This document shows, in pieces, positions 1 through 8,521 of a stretch of DNA of 64,000 nucleotides (the first letter of the stretch is position 1; every line of letters starts with the position of its first letter). A program made the translations under genes and the position numbers. Under the pieces are notes generated by a model that did not search any database, was not told the DNA's origin, and saw nothing but the letters and a program-made list of their open reading frames with translations. This DNA is from an uncultured Pelagibacteraceae bacterium. Its GTDB lineage: Bacteria; Pseudomonadota; Alphaproteobacteria; Pelagibacterales; Pelagibacteraceae. The stretch lies in NCBI GenBank assembly GCA_902613915.1, contig CACMJB010000004.1:55741-119740 (forward strand), written 5' to 3'.

Positions 1-250
1 TTATTTGATAAAATTTAAATCGTTTAGGAAATTTTCTTTCTAGTTCATCTGCAATTGATTTAATGTTATTATCTCTATCTATTGCTGCTATTTCAGTTTT
101 AGGAATTTTTAAAATTTCTTTAGAATATCCACCTCCACCAAATGTACAGTCAATATATTTGCCTCCATTAAATGGAGAGGTTATTTTTAAAACCTCATTC
201 AACATCACTGGAAAATGGGAGAATTCCAGTGATGATGTATGATTGTTCAT
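1..250 (-). CDS. rsmH: RsmH 16S rRNA m4C1402 methyltransferase, N-terminal part
   Basis: Partial gene; the window edge cuts it after about 83 codons. RsmH (MraW) N4-methylates C1402 in the 16S rRNA decoding centre using SAM. Visible are the family's N-terminal HFPVMLNEVL segment (about residues 11-20) and the SAM-binding stretch YIDCTFGGGGYS (about residues 30-41), followed by a D-x-D acidic loop. The ATG at 248-250 lies 18 nt after the ftsZ stop, so it is probably the third gene of a mraZ-ftsZ-rsmH transcript. In most bacteria rsmH follows mraZ directly, so the intervening ftsZ is unusual. Identity is secure from motifs; the rest of the protein is outside the window. Confidence 0.9.
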   Translation of the reverse strand, partial: MNNHTSSLEFSHFPVMLNEVLKITSPFNGGKYIDCTFGGGGYSKEILKIPKTEIAAIDRDNNIKSIADELERKFPKRFKFYQI

Positions 251-268
251 TGCTTAATGATTTTTTCA

Positions 269-1762
269 TTAAAATTTTTGTTTCCTTAAGAAAGCCGGAA
301 TTTCAAAATCTTCTTCTTCATTTAGATCCTGATCAAATAATTCATCTGAGTCTCGGTTAGATTGTTCGTTATTTTCATTATTAATTTCTTCGGACATGTT
401 ACTTTCTTCAGAAAATAGTTTAGGCGTATATTCTTCCTCATTATTTACACTATCTGCCTGTTCTGTAATTCTTTCATTGTTCTCTAAACTGGAGTTCTCA
501 ATATAAGAGGCGCTTTCAATTGATACTCCTGTCGTAAGATCATTAAAATTATTTTTAGTACTAAGATAGTTTGATGCCTCTTCATTAAAGCTAGTTGAAG
601 CATCATTAATTACATCATTTTGAGGTTCATCTTTAATTTCAAAACTTTCGTCAAGTTTTAACGCTGTTGCTCCGTCAATCGCACCTAAAGTACTATTATC
701 CATCCTAGGATTATGAGAAAACAAATTTTCTGAATATCCAGTATTTCTATTCTGAATTCTTGATACCATATTTAAAACTGTTTTGTTTTCTGTTCTGTGA
801 CCATCTAAAGCAGTTGCAACAATTGAAACCCTAATTTTTCCATTAAGTTCTGTATCTTCAATTGCTCCAAAAATTAATTCTGCTTCAGGATCTACCTCTG
901 CTCTAATTCTGTTAACAGATTCTTCTACCTCAAATAAAGTTAGATCATCTCCTCCAGTTATATTTACTAGTAATCCTTTTGCTCCTTTTAAAGAATATTC
1001 ATCAATAAGAGGATTGTTTAATGCCATTTCAGTAGCTGCTTTTCCTCTATTTTCTCCTTCAGCTTCACCTGTGCCCATCATAGCTTTACCCATTGAACTC
1101 ATTACAGTTTCTACATCTGCAAAATCAAGGTTTATCATTCCGGGTCTTACCATAAGGTCTGTCACACTTTGAACTCCGTGTTTAAGTACATTGTTTGACA
1201 AGATAAATGCATTTTTAAAAGTTGTAGTTTCGCTAGCAATTTTAAAAAGATTTTGATTTGGAACTACTATTACTGTATCTAAATGTTTTTTAAATTCTTC
1301 CAAACCTTGCATTGCTCTTCGCATTCTTTTTGGCCCTTCGTATGAAAAAGGAAGTGTCGTCACTCCAACAGTTAAAATATTTAACTCTCTAGCAGCTTTA
1401 GCAATTACATGTGAGGCTCCAGTGCCAGTTCCTCCTCCCATTCCTGAAGTAATAAAAACCATATTAGCACCTTGCATATAACTTGTTATTTCATTTAACG
1501 ACTCATCAGCTGCAGCTTGGCCGATATCATGTTTAGCGCCTGCACCTAAACCTTTAGTTAAATTCATTCCAATTTGAATTTTTGCATCTGCCTTACTCAT
1601 TTTTAAATCTTGTGCGTCTGTATTAACTGCAACAAATTCAACACCCTTCATACCTGAGTCTATCATTGCGTTAATAGCGTTACCACCAGCGCCACCTACT
1701 CCTAATACTAAAATTCTAGGTTTTAATTCTTTTAGTTCTCCACCACCAATATTTATACTCAT
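269..1762 (-). CDS. ftsZ: Cell division protein FtsZ
   Basis: Tubulin-like GTPase that polymerises into the cytokinetic Z ring. The 497-residue protein has the GTP-binding signature GGGTGTG (109-115), an N-terminal Rossmann glycine cluster GVGGAGG (21-27) and the T7 catalytic loop NLDFAD (211-216). After the globular part (to about 330) comes a long Asn/Glu/Ser-rich linker. It ends in the conserved C-terminal peptide IPAFLRKQ (about 488-495), which in other bacteria binds FtsA, ZipA or MinC. The ATG overlaps the mraZ stop by one base (TAATG), with a GGGAG ribosome-binding site upstream, so translation is probably coupled to mraZ. Its position between mraZ and rsmH, rather than at the far end of the dcw cluster, is notable. 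Confidence 0.97.
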   Translation of the reverse strand: MSINIGGGELKELKPRILVLGVGGAGGNAINAMIDSGMKGVEFVAVNTDAQDLKMSKADAKIQIGMNLTKGLGAGAKHDIGQAAADESLNEITSYMQGANMVFITSGMGGGTGTGASHVIAKAARELNILTVGVTTLPFSYEGPKRMRRAMQGLEEFKKHLDTVIVVPNQNLFKIASETTTFKNAFILSNNVLKHGVQSVTDLMVRPGMINLDFADVETVMSSMGKAMMGTGEAEGENRGKAATEMALNNPLIDEYSLKGAKGLLVNITGGDDLTLFEVEESVNRIRAEVDPEAELIFGAIEDTELNGKIRVSIVATALDGHRTENKTVLNMVSRIQNRNTGYSENLFSHNPRMDNSTLGAIDGATALKLDESFEIKDEPQNDVINDASTSFNEEASNYLSTKNNFNDLTTGVSIESASYIENSSLENNERITEQADSVNNEEEYTPKLFSEESNMSEEINNENNEQSNRDSDELFDQDLNEEEDFEIPAFLRKQKF

Positions 1763-2223
1763 TACAATTCTCCCTTCTGTTTATTTTCCCATTTTAAATT
1801 TGATCTATTTTGAAAAGCCTTTTTTCTTGCAACTATTCTAAATTTTTCAAAGTTATTTGGCTCCCAGATTTGAAATGTTTTTCCTAAACCAACAAATAAA
1901 ATATTATTTTTGATTTTTGCATGATTAAGCAATTTTTCAGATAATGAAACCCTGCCTTCAGTATCAAATTGTAAATTTTCACTTTCAGATAAAATCGATG
2001 TAGCGAAAAAATCTCTTTTTTCTTCAAATGGATTTAATGAGTCTATAGTGTTTGAAAGTTTTTCAATTCTGTCTTGTGAGCAAGCTTCTAATGCGGCATG
2101 ATTAAAAGATGGGTAGCTGATAAATCCATTGTATCCCATAGAATTTAAATGTGATCTAAAAGTTGCAGGCACTGAAACACGTCCTTTCTTGTCTATTTTG
2201 TTTTCGAAACTTGATAAAAACAT
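1762..2223 (-). CDS. mraZ: Transcriptional regulator MraZ
   Basis: DNA-binding regulator of the division and cell-wall cluster. Two SpoVT-AbrB-like half-domains are visible, each with the family's D-x-x-G-R-V-S core (about residues 11-17 and 87-93), and the length of 153 residues is normal. In E. coli, MraZ represses its own operon by binding TGGG direct repeats in the promoter. Here three such repeats with 10-bp period lie 52-75 bp upstream of the start, which suggests the same autoregulation (inference). It is the first gene of a run into ftsZ and rsmH, with stop and start overlapping as TAATG. Confidence 0.93.
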   Translation of the reverse strand: MFLSSFENKIDKKGRVSVPATFRSHLNSMGYNGFISYPSFNHAALEACSQDRIEKLSNTIDSLNPFEEKRDFFATSILSESENLQFDTEGRVSLSEKLLNHAKIKNNILFVGLGKTFQIWEPNNFEKFRIVARKKAFQNRSNLKWENKQKGEL

Positions 2224-2274
2224 TTTTATTTAAAAAACCTTTATAAATTAAATTTTTATATATACTCTCCATAA

Positions 2275-2298
2275 TGGGATTATTTGGGATAGTATGGG
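2275..2298. promoter_or_regulatory. Three TGGG boxes, putative MraZ operator
   Basis: On the + strand TGGG occurs at 2275, 2285 and 2295, exactly 10 bp apart, matching the TGGG-plus-spacer direct repeats reported for MraZ binding. The minus-strand -10 element of the mraZ promoter (2289-2294) sits between boxes two and three, so occupancy would block RNA polymerase. The repeats are seen directly; the operator role is inferred from family knowledge. Confidence 0.75.
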
Positions 2299-2316
2299 TT
2301 TTTAAGAATTAGTCAA
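2289..2316 (-). promoter_or_regulatory. Sigma-70 promoter of mraZ-ftsZ-rsmH
   Basis: Read on the minus strand, TTGACT (2311-2316) and TACTAT (2289-2294) are separated by 16 bp, a good match to the housekeeping consensus. The predicted start near 2282 leaves a leader of about 60 nt before mraZ. The promoter is interleaved with the TGGG boxes. Confidence 0.65.
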
Positions 2317-2365
2317 TAAGTTTGTATCTTAACTAAAAGTACAAAAGTAGAACATTTTTAAGAAG

Positions 2366-2719
2366 TTTTGCCAGACAATCTGTAAGCCGGGTTCTGTCAT
2401 TGAAGATGTCATTTCTCTAGACTTAAGTTCACACCTAAGCTCAAGCGGTTAACCCAGAAGACTAACTAAAGACTGTTTTTTGTGTTTCCACTATGTCTTC
2501 TCTATTTAACCTTGCTCCCAGTGGGGTTTGCCGTGCGTTTTTTGTTACCAAAAAACCGGTGAGCTCTTACCTCGCCGTTTCACCCTTGCCTTGATAAGGC
2601 GGTTTATTTTCTGTGGCACTATCCCTGAAGTCACCTTCGCCAGCCATTAGCTGGCACTGTGTCTTTATGGAGCCCGGACTTTCCTCTATTAATTAATAGC
2701 GACAATCCAATTATCTGGC
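2366..2719 (-). ncRNA. rnpB: RNase P RNA (type A)
   Basis: Catalytic RNA of RNase P, which trims tRNA 5' leaders. On the minus strand the conserved 5' core GAGGAAAGTCCGGGCTCC is present near 2671-2690. The 3' conserved ACAGAACCCGGCTTACAG lies near 2380-2398, and the internal GGGTGAAACGGCGAGGTAAGAG core near 2565-2590. The ends were set by the P1 helix: ten bases ending at 2719 pair with 2370-2379 (one G-U). It lies between the amidase gene and mraZ on the same strand. Both ends may be off by several bases. Confidence 0.93.
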
Positions 2720-2763
2720 GTGATCCTTTTAATTTAATAAAAGAATTAACGCAAGATCTAAAA

Positions 2764-3471
2764 TCAATTAGCAAGTATTTGGCTAATTTCAAAGGTTTTT
2801 TTATCAATTTCACCAGTTATACTTTTTGGTAAAAAGTGCCTTTGGAATGATTTAACTATCTTATGATCGACCTTTGTTCTTTTAAAGATATTAAAATATC
2901 TATAACCAATTTTTTTTAAATTCTTAAAAAATAATATACGCATATTATTTTTGTCATATTTTAAAATTTTATGATTTTTTTTATACCACTTTCCAATTTG
3001 GTATTTTTCCAGTTTCCTCCAAGGAAATTTTTCGCCAGGGTCGATTTTTCTTAGTGGAGCAATATCTGAATGTCCTAAAAAATTTTCAGGTTTTATTTTG
3101 TATTTTTTTTTTAATCTCTTACAGAGCAAAATAAGACTCTTTAGCTGTTTCTTTGTAAAACTTTCATAACCAAATTGATGACCTTTATTAACAAGTTCTA
3201 TTCCAACAGAATTTAAGTTAAGATTATTAAACTTTTTCCATTTAGATTTTCCTGCGTGCCAAGCAATTTTTTGATCTTCGACCAGCTGTATAATATTTCC
3301 TTTTCTATTAATCAAATAATGACAACTGACTTTAGACTTAGGGTTTTTTAATCTATTTAATGATTCAATTTCTGATTGCATTCCAGTATAATGCAAAATA
3401 ACAAAATTAATATTATTCTTTTTTCTGCTCTTTTTTGAGAAATTAGGGGAAAAATTTGATATTATATTCAT
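2764..3471 (-). CDS. N-acetylmuramoyl-L-alanine amidase, AmpD/AmiD family
   Basis: Zinc amidase that cleaves the bond between MurNAc (or anhydro-MurNAc) and L-Ala, for peptidoglycan turnover or recycling. An Amidase_2 domain covers about residues 20-150. Predicted zinc ligands are H27 (in VILHYTG), H134 (in LGHSDIAP) and D144, with K142 near the catalytic site; WHAG at 71-74 is a family motif. The remaining 80 residues are Lys-rich and resemble the C-terminal peptidoglycan-binding region of AmiD-type enzymes. No signal peptide is evident, so a cytoplasmic AmpD-like recycling role is possible. It is divergent from mlaA, with rnpB just downstream. Confidence 0.85.
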   Translation of the reverse strand: MNIISNFSPNFSKKSRKKNNINFVILHYTGMQSEIESLNRLKNPKSKVSCHYLINRKGNIIQLVEDQKIAWHAGKSKWKKFNNLNLNSVGIELVNKGHQFGYESFTKKQLKSLILLCKRLKKKYKIKPENFLGHSDIAPLRKIDPGEKFPWRKLEKYQIGKWYKKNHKILKYDKNNMRILFFKNLKKIGYRYFNIFKRTKVDHKIVKSFQRHFLPKSITGEIDKKTFEISQILAN

Positions 3472-3564
3472 AGATTAGAAATGTACTTAAAATCTAGGTA
3501 ATTTAAAACAAATTTAAAGCATAATTTTATATAGAATATTAATTAAAATTATATATATAGCCTT

Positions 3565-4320
3565 ATGAGTTATTCTAAAAATATAAATCTGTATATAAAG
3601 GTTTTTTTAATAATAACCCTTTTAGCTACAAACATTAAAGCTGCTGAAGAGTGTTTTGAAGATACAAGTAGGGCAGTTTTTAAATTTAATATGGCTTTAG
3701 ATAATATGGTCATGGAACCAATTGCCAAAGGATATAATAAATTACCCTCACCAATAAAAAAAGGTACCAGCAATTTTACTTCTAACTTAGGAAATTTGCT
3801 TTCAATACCAAACAATATTTTGCAAGGTAATTTCAAACAACTTGGTCACTCGATCGGCAGTTTTGCTATCAATACTACTGTTGGAATATTTGGTCTTTTA
3901 AACCCTGCGGAAAAAATTGGTTTAAAGCCTAATAAAGAAGATGTCGGACAAACATTAGGTTCATATGGAATAGGCACAGGATGTTACTTTGTTTTACCTA
4001 TCCTTGGGCCTACCACAGCAAGAGACTCTATAGGTTTAATAGCTGATACTTTTTTAGATCCTTTTGCTCATGTCACAATCAGAGAAAATGAAATACTAGG
4101 TACTTCGGGTAACTCTTTAGATTACTATTCAGTAAGGGGTACTGAAGTTATTAATTTTAGGGCAAAGAACGATACCAATTTTACAAGTTTAAAAAATAAT
4201 TCTATAGACCTTTACTCTTCTATAAAAAGTATTTACCTGCAAGACAGAGAAAATAAAATCAAAAATTCAGATAAAGATGCAGATGATGATGATTGGGATA
4301 TTCTTGAAAATAAAAAATGA
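3565..4320 (+). CDS. mlaA: MlaA/VacJ-family outer-membrane lipid-asymmetry protein
   Basis: Component of the Mla system, which removes phospholipids from the outer leaflet of the outer membrane. An N-terminal hydrophobic signal (about 8-26) precedes a typical VacJ domain. Seen are FKFNMALDN, the NFTSNLGNLLSIPNNILQG region, and a GIGTGCYFVLPILGPTTARDS stretch near the middle. No classical lipobox cysteine follows the signal (the only nearby Cys is in AEECF), so it may be periplasmic rather than lipid-anchored. The C-terminus is Asp-rich. It overlaps mlaC by 4 bp; mlaDEF are not in this window. Confidence 0.9.
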   Translation: MSYSKNINLYIKVFLIITLLATNIKAAEECFEDTSRAVFKFNMALDNMVMEPIAKGYNKLPSPIKKGTSNFTSNLGNLLSIPNNILQGNFKQLGHSIGSFAINTTVGIFGLLNPAEKIGLKPNKEDVGQTLGSYGIGTGCYFVLPILGPTTARDSIGLIADTFLDPFAHVTIRENEILGTSGNSLDYYSVRGTEVINFRAKNDTNFTSLKNNSIDLYSSIKSIYLQDRENKIKNSDKDADDDDWDILENKK

Positions 4321-4913
4321 AAAAAACAATTACTTATTTATTTATAATAAACCTCCTGTTACATACTGCAGTTCAATCATATAGTTCAAATCCAAAAGAA
4401 TTTATAAGTGAGTTAGTCAATGATGCTATTTCGCAGCTATCTAACAATAATTTAAATAAAGAACAAAAAGCCTCGTATATTAAAAAAATTGCATTAGAAA
4501 ATGTAGATATAAACGCTTTAGGTCTTTATACTCTTGGTGAGTTAAGAAAATCAGCTGACAAGGCTGATATTGCTAAATATCAAAAATCATTTGAAAAATA
4601 TTTTATAAAAAGTCTTACCTCTAGATTAAGTGAATACTCTAAAACAAAATTTCAGATTTTAGGTGAAGATAAAAAAAGTAGTAATTATACAATAATAAAC
4701 TCAAAAATAGTTCCTGATGAAGATAACCAAGAAATAAAAATTGATTGGAGAGTTTTTACTAAGAACCCTGATAAACCTCTTATTAGAGATTTGATTGTTG
4801 AAGGTTTAAGTTTGGCAAGGACACAAAAAGAGGAATTTGCATCAATTTTAAGTTCAAATAATAATGATATTAAGGTCCTAATCGCTAAATTGGAAGAGTT
4901 CGTGAATAAATAA
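4317..4913 (+). CDS. mlaC: MlaC/Ttg2D-family periplasmic phospholipid-binding protein
   Basis: Periplasmic shuttle that passes phospholipids between the MlaA complex and the inner-membrane MlaFEDB ABC transporter. The 198-residue protein starts with a signal peptide (to about residue 24). It carries the Tol_Tol_Ttg2 fold pattern, including YQKSFEKYFIKSLTSRL near the middle and DWRVF..NPDKPLIRDLIVEGLSL toward the end, where the family has its conserved I-x-D-x-x-x-E-G-x-S segment. Its ATG overlaps the mlaA stop (ATGA), indicating coupled expression. Confidence 0.88.
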   Translation: MKKTITYLFIINLLLHTAVQSYSSNPKEFISELVNDAISQLSNNNLNKEQKASYIKKIALENVDINALGLYTLGELRKSADKADIAKYQKSFEKYFIKSLTSRLSEYSKTKFQILGEDKKSSNYTIINSKIVPDEDNQEIKIDWRVFTKNPDKPLIRDLIVEGLSLARTQKEEFASILSSNNNDIKVLIAKLEEFVNK

Positions 4914-4915
4914 AT

Positions 4916-4992
4916 TGGTGGGCCCGCCAGGACTCGAACCTGGGACCAATACATTATGAGTGTACTGCTCTAACCAACTGAGCTACAGGCCC
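4916..4992 (-). tRNA. tRNA with CAU anticodon, probably tRNA-Ile2, otherwise elongator tRNA-Met
   Basis: A 77-nt cloverleaf with encoded CCA. The acceptor stem pairs GGGCCTG with CGGGCCC, the D arm contains AGTTGGTTA, the anticodon loop is CTCATAA, and the T arm CCAGG/CCTGG encloses TTCGAGT. The anticodon CAU allows elongator Met or lysidine-modified Ile2. The TTGGTC run after the anticodon stem resembles tRNA-Ile2 more than tRNA-Met (for example E. coli ileX), so Ile2 is favoured. It is not an initiator: the acceptor stem has a normal first pair. Confidence 0.93.
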
Positions 4993-5010
4993 TATTTCAC
5001 AATTCTTATA

Positions 5011-6591
5011 CTATTCCAAGCATTTTTCAATGTTAAAAGAATTAATTAAACCATTCAAATATTTTTGCTCTTTTGAAATACAATTTGATAAAGTATTTTT
5101 AAAATAGATTTCATTTTCAGTATCAAAATAACTTGGATAAACAAAAATAATTTTCTTAATTTTGTTTTTTCTAATTTTTTCCTTTAAAAATTCTGTATAA
5201 TATTTGTGATAATTGCTAGATTGTAATGGGTATGAAACGCCAGGGTGGTGCCATTTATTTATTTGTTTAATATTATCTTTATTCAATTTTACCTGTAAAA
5301 ATTGATAATCAGTGATTAATAAGTAGTTATCTTTTTGATAAACATTTAAAAATTCAAAAACTTTCTTTAAATTTTCAATTTCCTTATTTGGGTCTTTTTT
5401 TAAGCAACTTTTCCACAAAAAGTTAAATTTATTATCAATTATTTTTGTCTTAACAGGTGCAATATTTTTATATTTATCTATACAAAAATATTGAAACTTT
5501 TGTTTAATGATATAAGTGTTTAAATAATAAGAGGAAGATACTGTCAGCACTAATAAATTTATAAATATAAATTTTCTAGAGAAATTAGATTTTTTTAAAA
5601 ATATGTGTGTAAACCCACATATAGTAGGTATATAAAAATAAATAAATTTCGTATTTAAAGTTAATAATTGATGAAAAATTAGTACGTACGCTGAGCTAAT
5701 AATTAACGCAATTGTGATAAACTCTTTTGATTTAAAAGATAGCTCATTTATAGATATTTTTCTAAACAAATAGATTATCAATAAAAAGTAAGATATATGA
5801 ATTAATTTAAATTTTAAAAAATATCTTGAAAAACTAAAAGGTTTCAAGAAACCTTCTACCTCAAATCTAATTTCACCAACGCTTGATGCAAAAAATATAT
5901 ACTGGTTCAAAAAGCTATCAACACTAATGCTATGGTAGTGGAATAAAATTAACAAAAAAAAAATAATAAATAAAGATGAACTTACTAAAAAAAAAATGTT
6001 TTTATAATTTCTAAAAAAAATAAAATTATAAATTGAGAAAAAAATTATTAATATCGCAAAATAACTAGTTGGTGTTTGTTTGGATAAAAAACCTAGTATC
6101 ACAAAAATTGGGAGTAAAAACCAATATATATTTTTTCTAAAATTTATACCTAATATTAAAAATAATACAGAAAGTATTGAAAATAACGAAGAATGATGAT
6201 CCACAAATGGATTACCAACTTGAGAGTAGAAAATAAGCCCAGTTGATAAAGAATATACAAAGCTATATTTTTGGTCCAAATCAAATTTTCTCAAAATGAA
6301 GTAAAGTAGAATTGTAAATGAAGAGTTTAATATTATTGCGTGTAAAACATAGCTGCCCCAATTAACACCATTTATTTTAAATAGTAAAAATTGAAGAAAG
6401 TCTAACAATGGTCCAGTTGTCACCCAGTAATCTTTAAAAGGTATGTAGCCTTTCAAAAGTAAATAACCTGAATTATAATTTGTAAAATTATCTATTGGAT
6501 TTATTGTAAGAAAACCAAAATACCAGCATGAAATGATAACAAAAATTAAAATAGTGAGAACATATAGAGCTTCAGTTAATTTTGAGTTCAT
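5011..6591 (-). CDS. Polytopic membrane protein, possibly GT-C-type glycosyltransferase
   Basis: Function not recognised with certainty. The 526-residue protein has an N-terminal membrane anchor and around ten further hydrophobic helices up to about residue 360. A hydrophilic, Lys-rich C-terminal domain of about 160 residues follows. A loop after helix one contains GYIPFKDYWVTTGPLLDF, and a later loop has VGNPFVDHHSS. This layout (acidic or aromatic first loop, many helices, soluble tail) resembles GT-C enzymes and the PMT/ArnT superfamily that use polyprenyl-linked sugars, but no diagnostic motif was confirmed. It lies 24 nt downstream of rpoD on the same strand and could be read through from it. 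Confidence 0.6.
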   Translation of the reverse strand: MNSKLTEALYVLTILIFVIISCWYFGFLTINPIDNFTNYNSGYLLLKGYIPFKDYWVTTGPLLDFLQFLLFKINGVNWGSYVLHAIILNSSFTILLYFILRKFDLDQKYSFVYSLSTGLIFYSQVGNPFVDHHSSLFSILSVLFLILGINFRKNIYWFLLPIFVILGFLSKQTPTSYFAILIIFFSIYNFIFFRNYKNIFFLVSSSLFIIFFLLILFHYHSISVDSFLNQYIFFASSVGEIRFEVEGFLKPFSFSRYFLKFKLIHISYFLLIIYLFRKISINELSFKSKEFITIALIISSAYVLIFHQLLTLNTKFIYFYIPTICGFTHIFLKKSNFSRKFIFINLLVLTVSSSYYLNTYIIKQKFQYFCIDKYKNIAPVKTKIIDNKFNFLWKSCLKKDPNKEIENLKKVFEFLNVYQKDNYLLITDYQFLQVKLNKDNIKQINKWHHPGVSYPLQSSNYHKYYTEFLKEKIRKNKIKKIIFVYPSYFDTENEIYFKNTLSNCISKEQKYLNGLINSFNIEKCLE

Positions 6592-6615
6592 TTAAATAAG
6601 CTTAAAACGAAAAAT

Positions 6616-8472
6616 CTATTTTTCTAGAAAACTTTTCAACTGTTTAGATCTGCTCGGGTGTTTTAATTTTCTGAGTGCTTTAGCTTCAATTTGTCTTATT
6701 CTTTCCCTGGTAACTGAAAATTGTAAACCAACTTCCTCTAAGGTATGATCTGTGTTCATTCCAATACCAAAACGCATTCTTAAAACTCTTTCTTCTCTTG
6801 GAGTAAGGGATGCCAAAATTTTTGTAGTTGACTCACTTAAATTTGATTGGATAGCTGTGTCCAAAGGTTGTAGTGCATTTTTATCCTCAATAAAATCTCC
6901 TAAACTGCTATCTTCTTCATCTCCCACAGGAGTTTCTAATGAAACAGGTTCTTTAGCAATTTTTAATACCTTTCTAACTTTTTCTAAAGGCATAGCTAAT
7001 TTTTTAGCTAGTTCTTCTGGAGTAGGCTCTCTTCCAAACTCACTCATTATTTGTCTTTGCGTTCTAACTATTTTGTTAATAGTTTCAATCATATGAACAG
7101 GTATTCTTATTGTTCTTGCTTGATCTGCTATTGACCTTGTAATTGCTTGTCTGATCCACCATGTAGCATATGTTGAAAATTTATAACCTCTTCTATATTC
7201 AAATTTATCAACTGCTTTCATTAAACCAATATTGCCCTCTTGTATTAGATCTAAAAATTGTAAACCTCGGTTAGTGTATTTTTTTGCTATCGAAATAACT
7301 AATCTTAGATTCGCCTCAACCATTTCTTTTTTTGCAATTCTAGACTCCCGTTCACCTTTCTGAATCCTGCTGACAAGTTTTTTAAATTCAGTGACAGTCA
7401 GTCCTATTTTTTTACTAAACTCTACAAGTCTATCTCTTATCTCTGAAAAATCTTTTTTATACTTTTTGAAAAAAGCTTTCCATGTAGGATTTTCCTTTAA
7501 AAAGCTCTCAAATTTAGGGTTTATTTCATTTCCTATATAATATTTCAAAAATTCTTCTCTAGATATTTTATTGTCAATAGCTAATCTGAGAAGCACACCT
7601 TCCAATGAAACTATCTTTTTATTTTCTTTATAGTGATTTTGTACTAATTCTTCGACTACATGTGGGGCTAATTGTAAATCTTTAAAATTATCAACTAATA
7701 TTTCTTGAATTTTTTTAAAATTTTTATTTTTTGAAATAGAAAGATCTTTTGAAGCCAAATGACAATTTAATTTCTCAACTTGATACTTTTGAAGTTTTGA
7801 ATAGTTTTTGTTTAAAGAGTCCAAAATTCTAATTATTTTTGGTTTAATCTCCTCCTCCATTTTTGCTAGAGACACATTAAACTCGTCATCGTCACTACCG
7901 GACTCTTGCTCTTTTTCTTTTTTATCCTCATCTAATTTTTTTTCCTTAGATTTTTTATTAATTTTTAAATCATCACTATCATCTGATGATTCAAAATCTT
8001 CGTAAGTAGAGTCGATATCTATAATATCTCTAACTAGGAGATTTTGATTTTCTATTTGTTCTTTCCACTCAAAAATTTTTTTACCTACTAAAGGACTTTG
8101 AGTTAAAGCATTTATCATCACATCCTTTCCAGCTTCAATTCTTTTTGCAATAGCAATTTCTCCTTCCCTTGAAAGAAGCTCTACCCCTCCCATTTCTCTT
8201 AAATACATTCTAATTGGGTCGTCACTTTTTTCTGAGCTTTTTTCCTCTACTGGATTAGGATTTTCCTTTTTTTTATTAGATTGATAATCGCTCTTTTTTT
8301 CTACAAGAGATATTTTTTCATCTACAAAAATAAGAAATGCTCGCTCGATGTTTTCATTGGTGCTATTCCTTTTCCCTAATGATTTTGACAATTCTTCATA
8401 GGTAACAAATCCTCTATGTTTTCCTTTGTCTAGAAGCCTCTCGAAAGATTTTGTAATGAGTTTTTCAACCAT
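6616..8472 (-). CDS. rpoD: RNA polymerase primary sigma factor RpoD (sigma-70)
   Basis: Housekeeping sigma factor. Region 1.1 lies in the first 60 residues and region 1.2 starts near [11 protein letters not shown] (about 85). A highly charged Asp/Lys/Glu-rich non-conserved region follows (about 165-205). Region 2 contains the -10-recognition stretch [14 protein letters not shown], and region 4 contains [14 protein letters not shown] with the -35-binding helix-turn-helix [17 protein letters not shown] near the C-terminus. It follows dnaG by 49 nt in the yqeY-dnaG-rpoD order common in proteobacteria. The length of 618 is usual for alphaproteobacteria. Confidence 0.97.
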   Translation of the reverse strand: MVEKLITKSFERLLDKGKHRGFVTYEELSKSLGKRNSTNENIERAFLIFVDEKISLVEKKSDYQSNKKKENPNPVEEKSSEKSDDPIRMYLREMGGVELLSREGEIAIAKRIEAGKDVMINALTQSPLVGKKIFEWKEQIENQNLLVRDIIDIDSTYEDFESSDDSDDLKINKKSKEKKLDEDKKEKEQESGSDDDEFNVSLAKMEEEIKPKIIRILDSLNKNYSKLQKYQVEKLNCHLASKDLSISKNKNFKKIQEILVDNFKDLQLAPHVVEELVQNHYKENKKIVSLEGVLLRLAIDNKISREEFLKYYIGNEINPKFESFLKENPTWKAFFKKYKKDFSEIRDRLVEFSKKIGLTVTEFKKLVSRIQKGERESRIAKKEMVEANLRLVISIAKKYTNRGLQFLDLIQEGNIGLMKAVDKFEYRRGYKFSTYATWWIRQAITRSIADQARTIRIPVHMIETINKIVRTQRQIMSEFGREPTPEELAKKLAMPLEKVRKVLKIAKEPVSLETPVGDEEDSSLGDFIEDKNALQPLDTAIQSNLSESTTKILASLTPREERVLRMRFGIGMNTDHTLEEVGLQFSVTRERIRQIEAKALRKLKHPSRSKQLKSFLEK

Positions 8473-8521
8473 AAAAGATTACGTATATATAATGACTAAG
8501 TTTAAAAAATCTATACTTTAT

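Noticed and set aside
172..360. Plus-strand open frame of 62 codons over the rsmH/ftsZ junction
   Set aside because: It overlaps two strongly supported minus-strand genes and has no family resemblance.
2631..2813. Open frame of 60 codons on the minus strand
   Set aside because: It lies almost wholly inside the RNase P RNA and the amidase 3' end.
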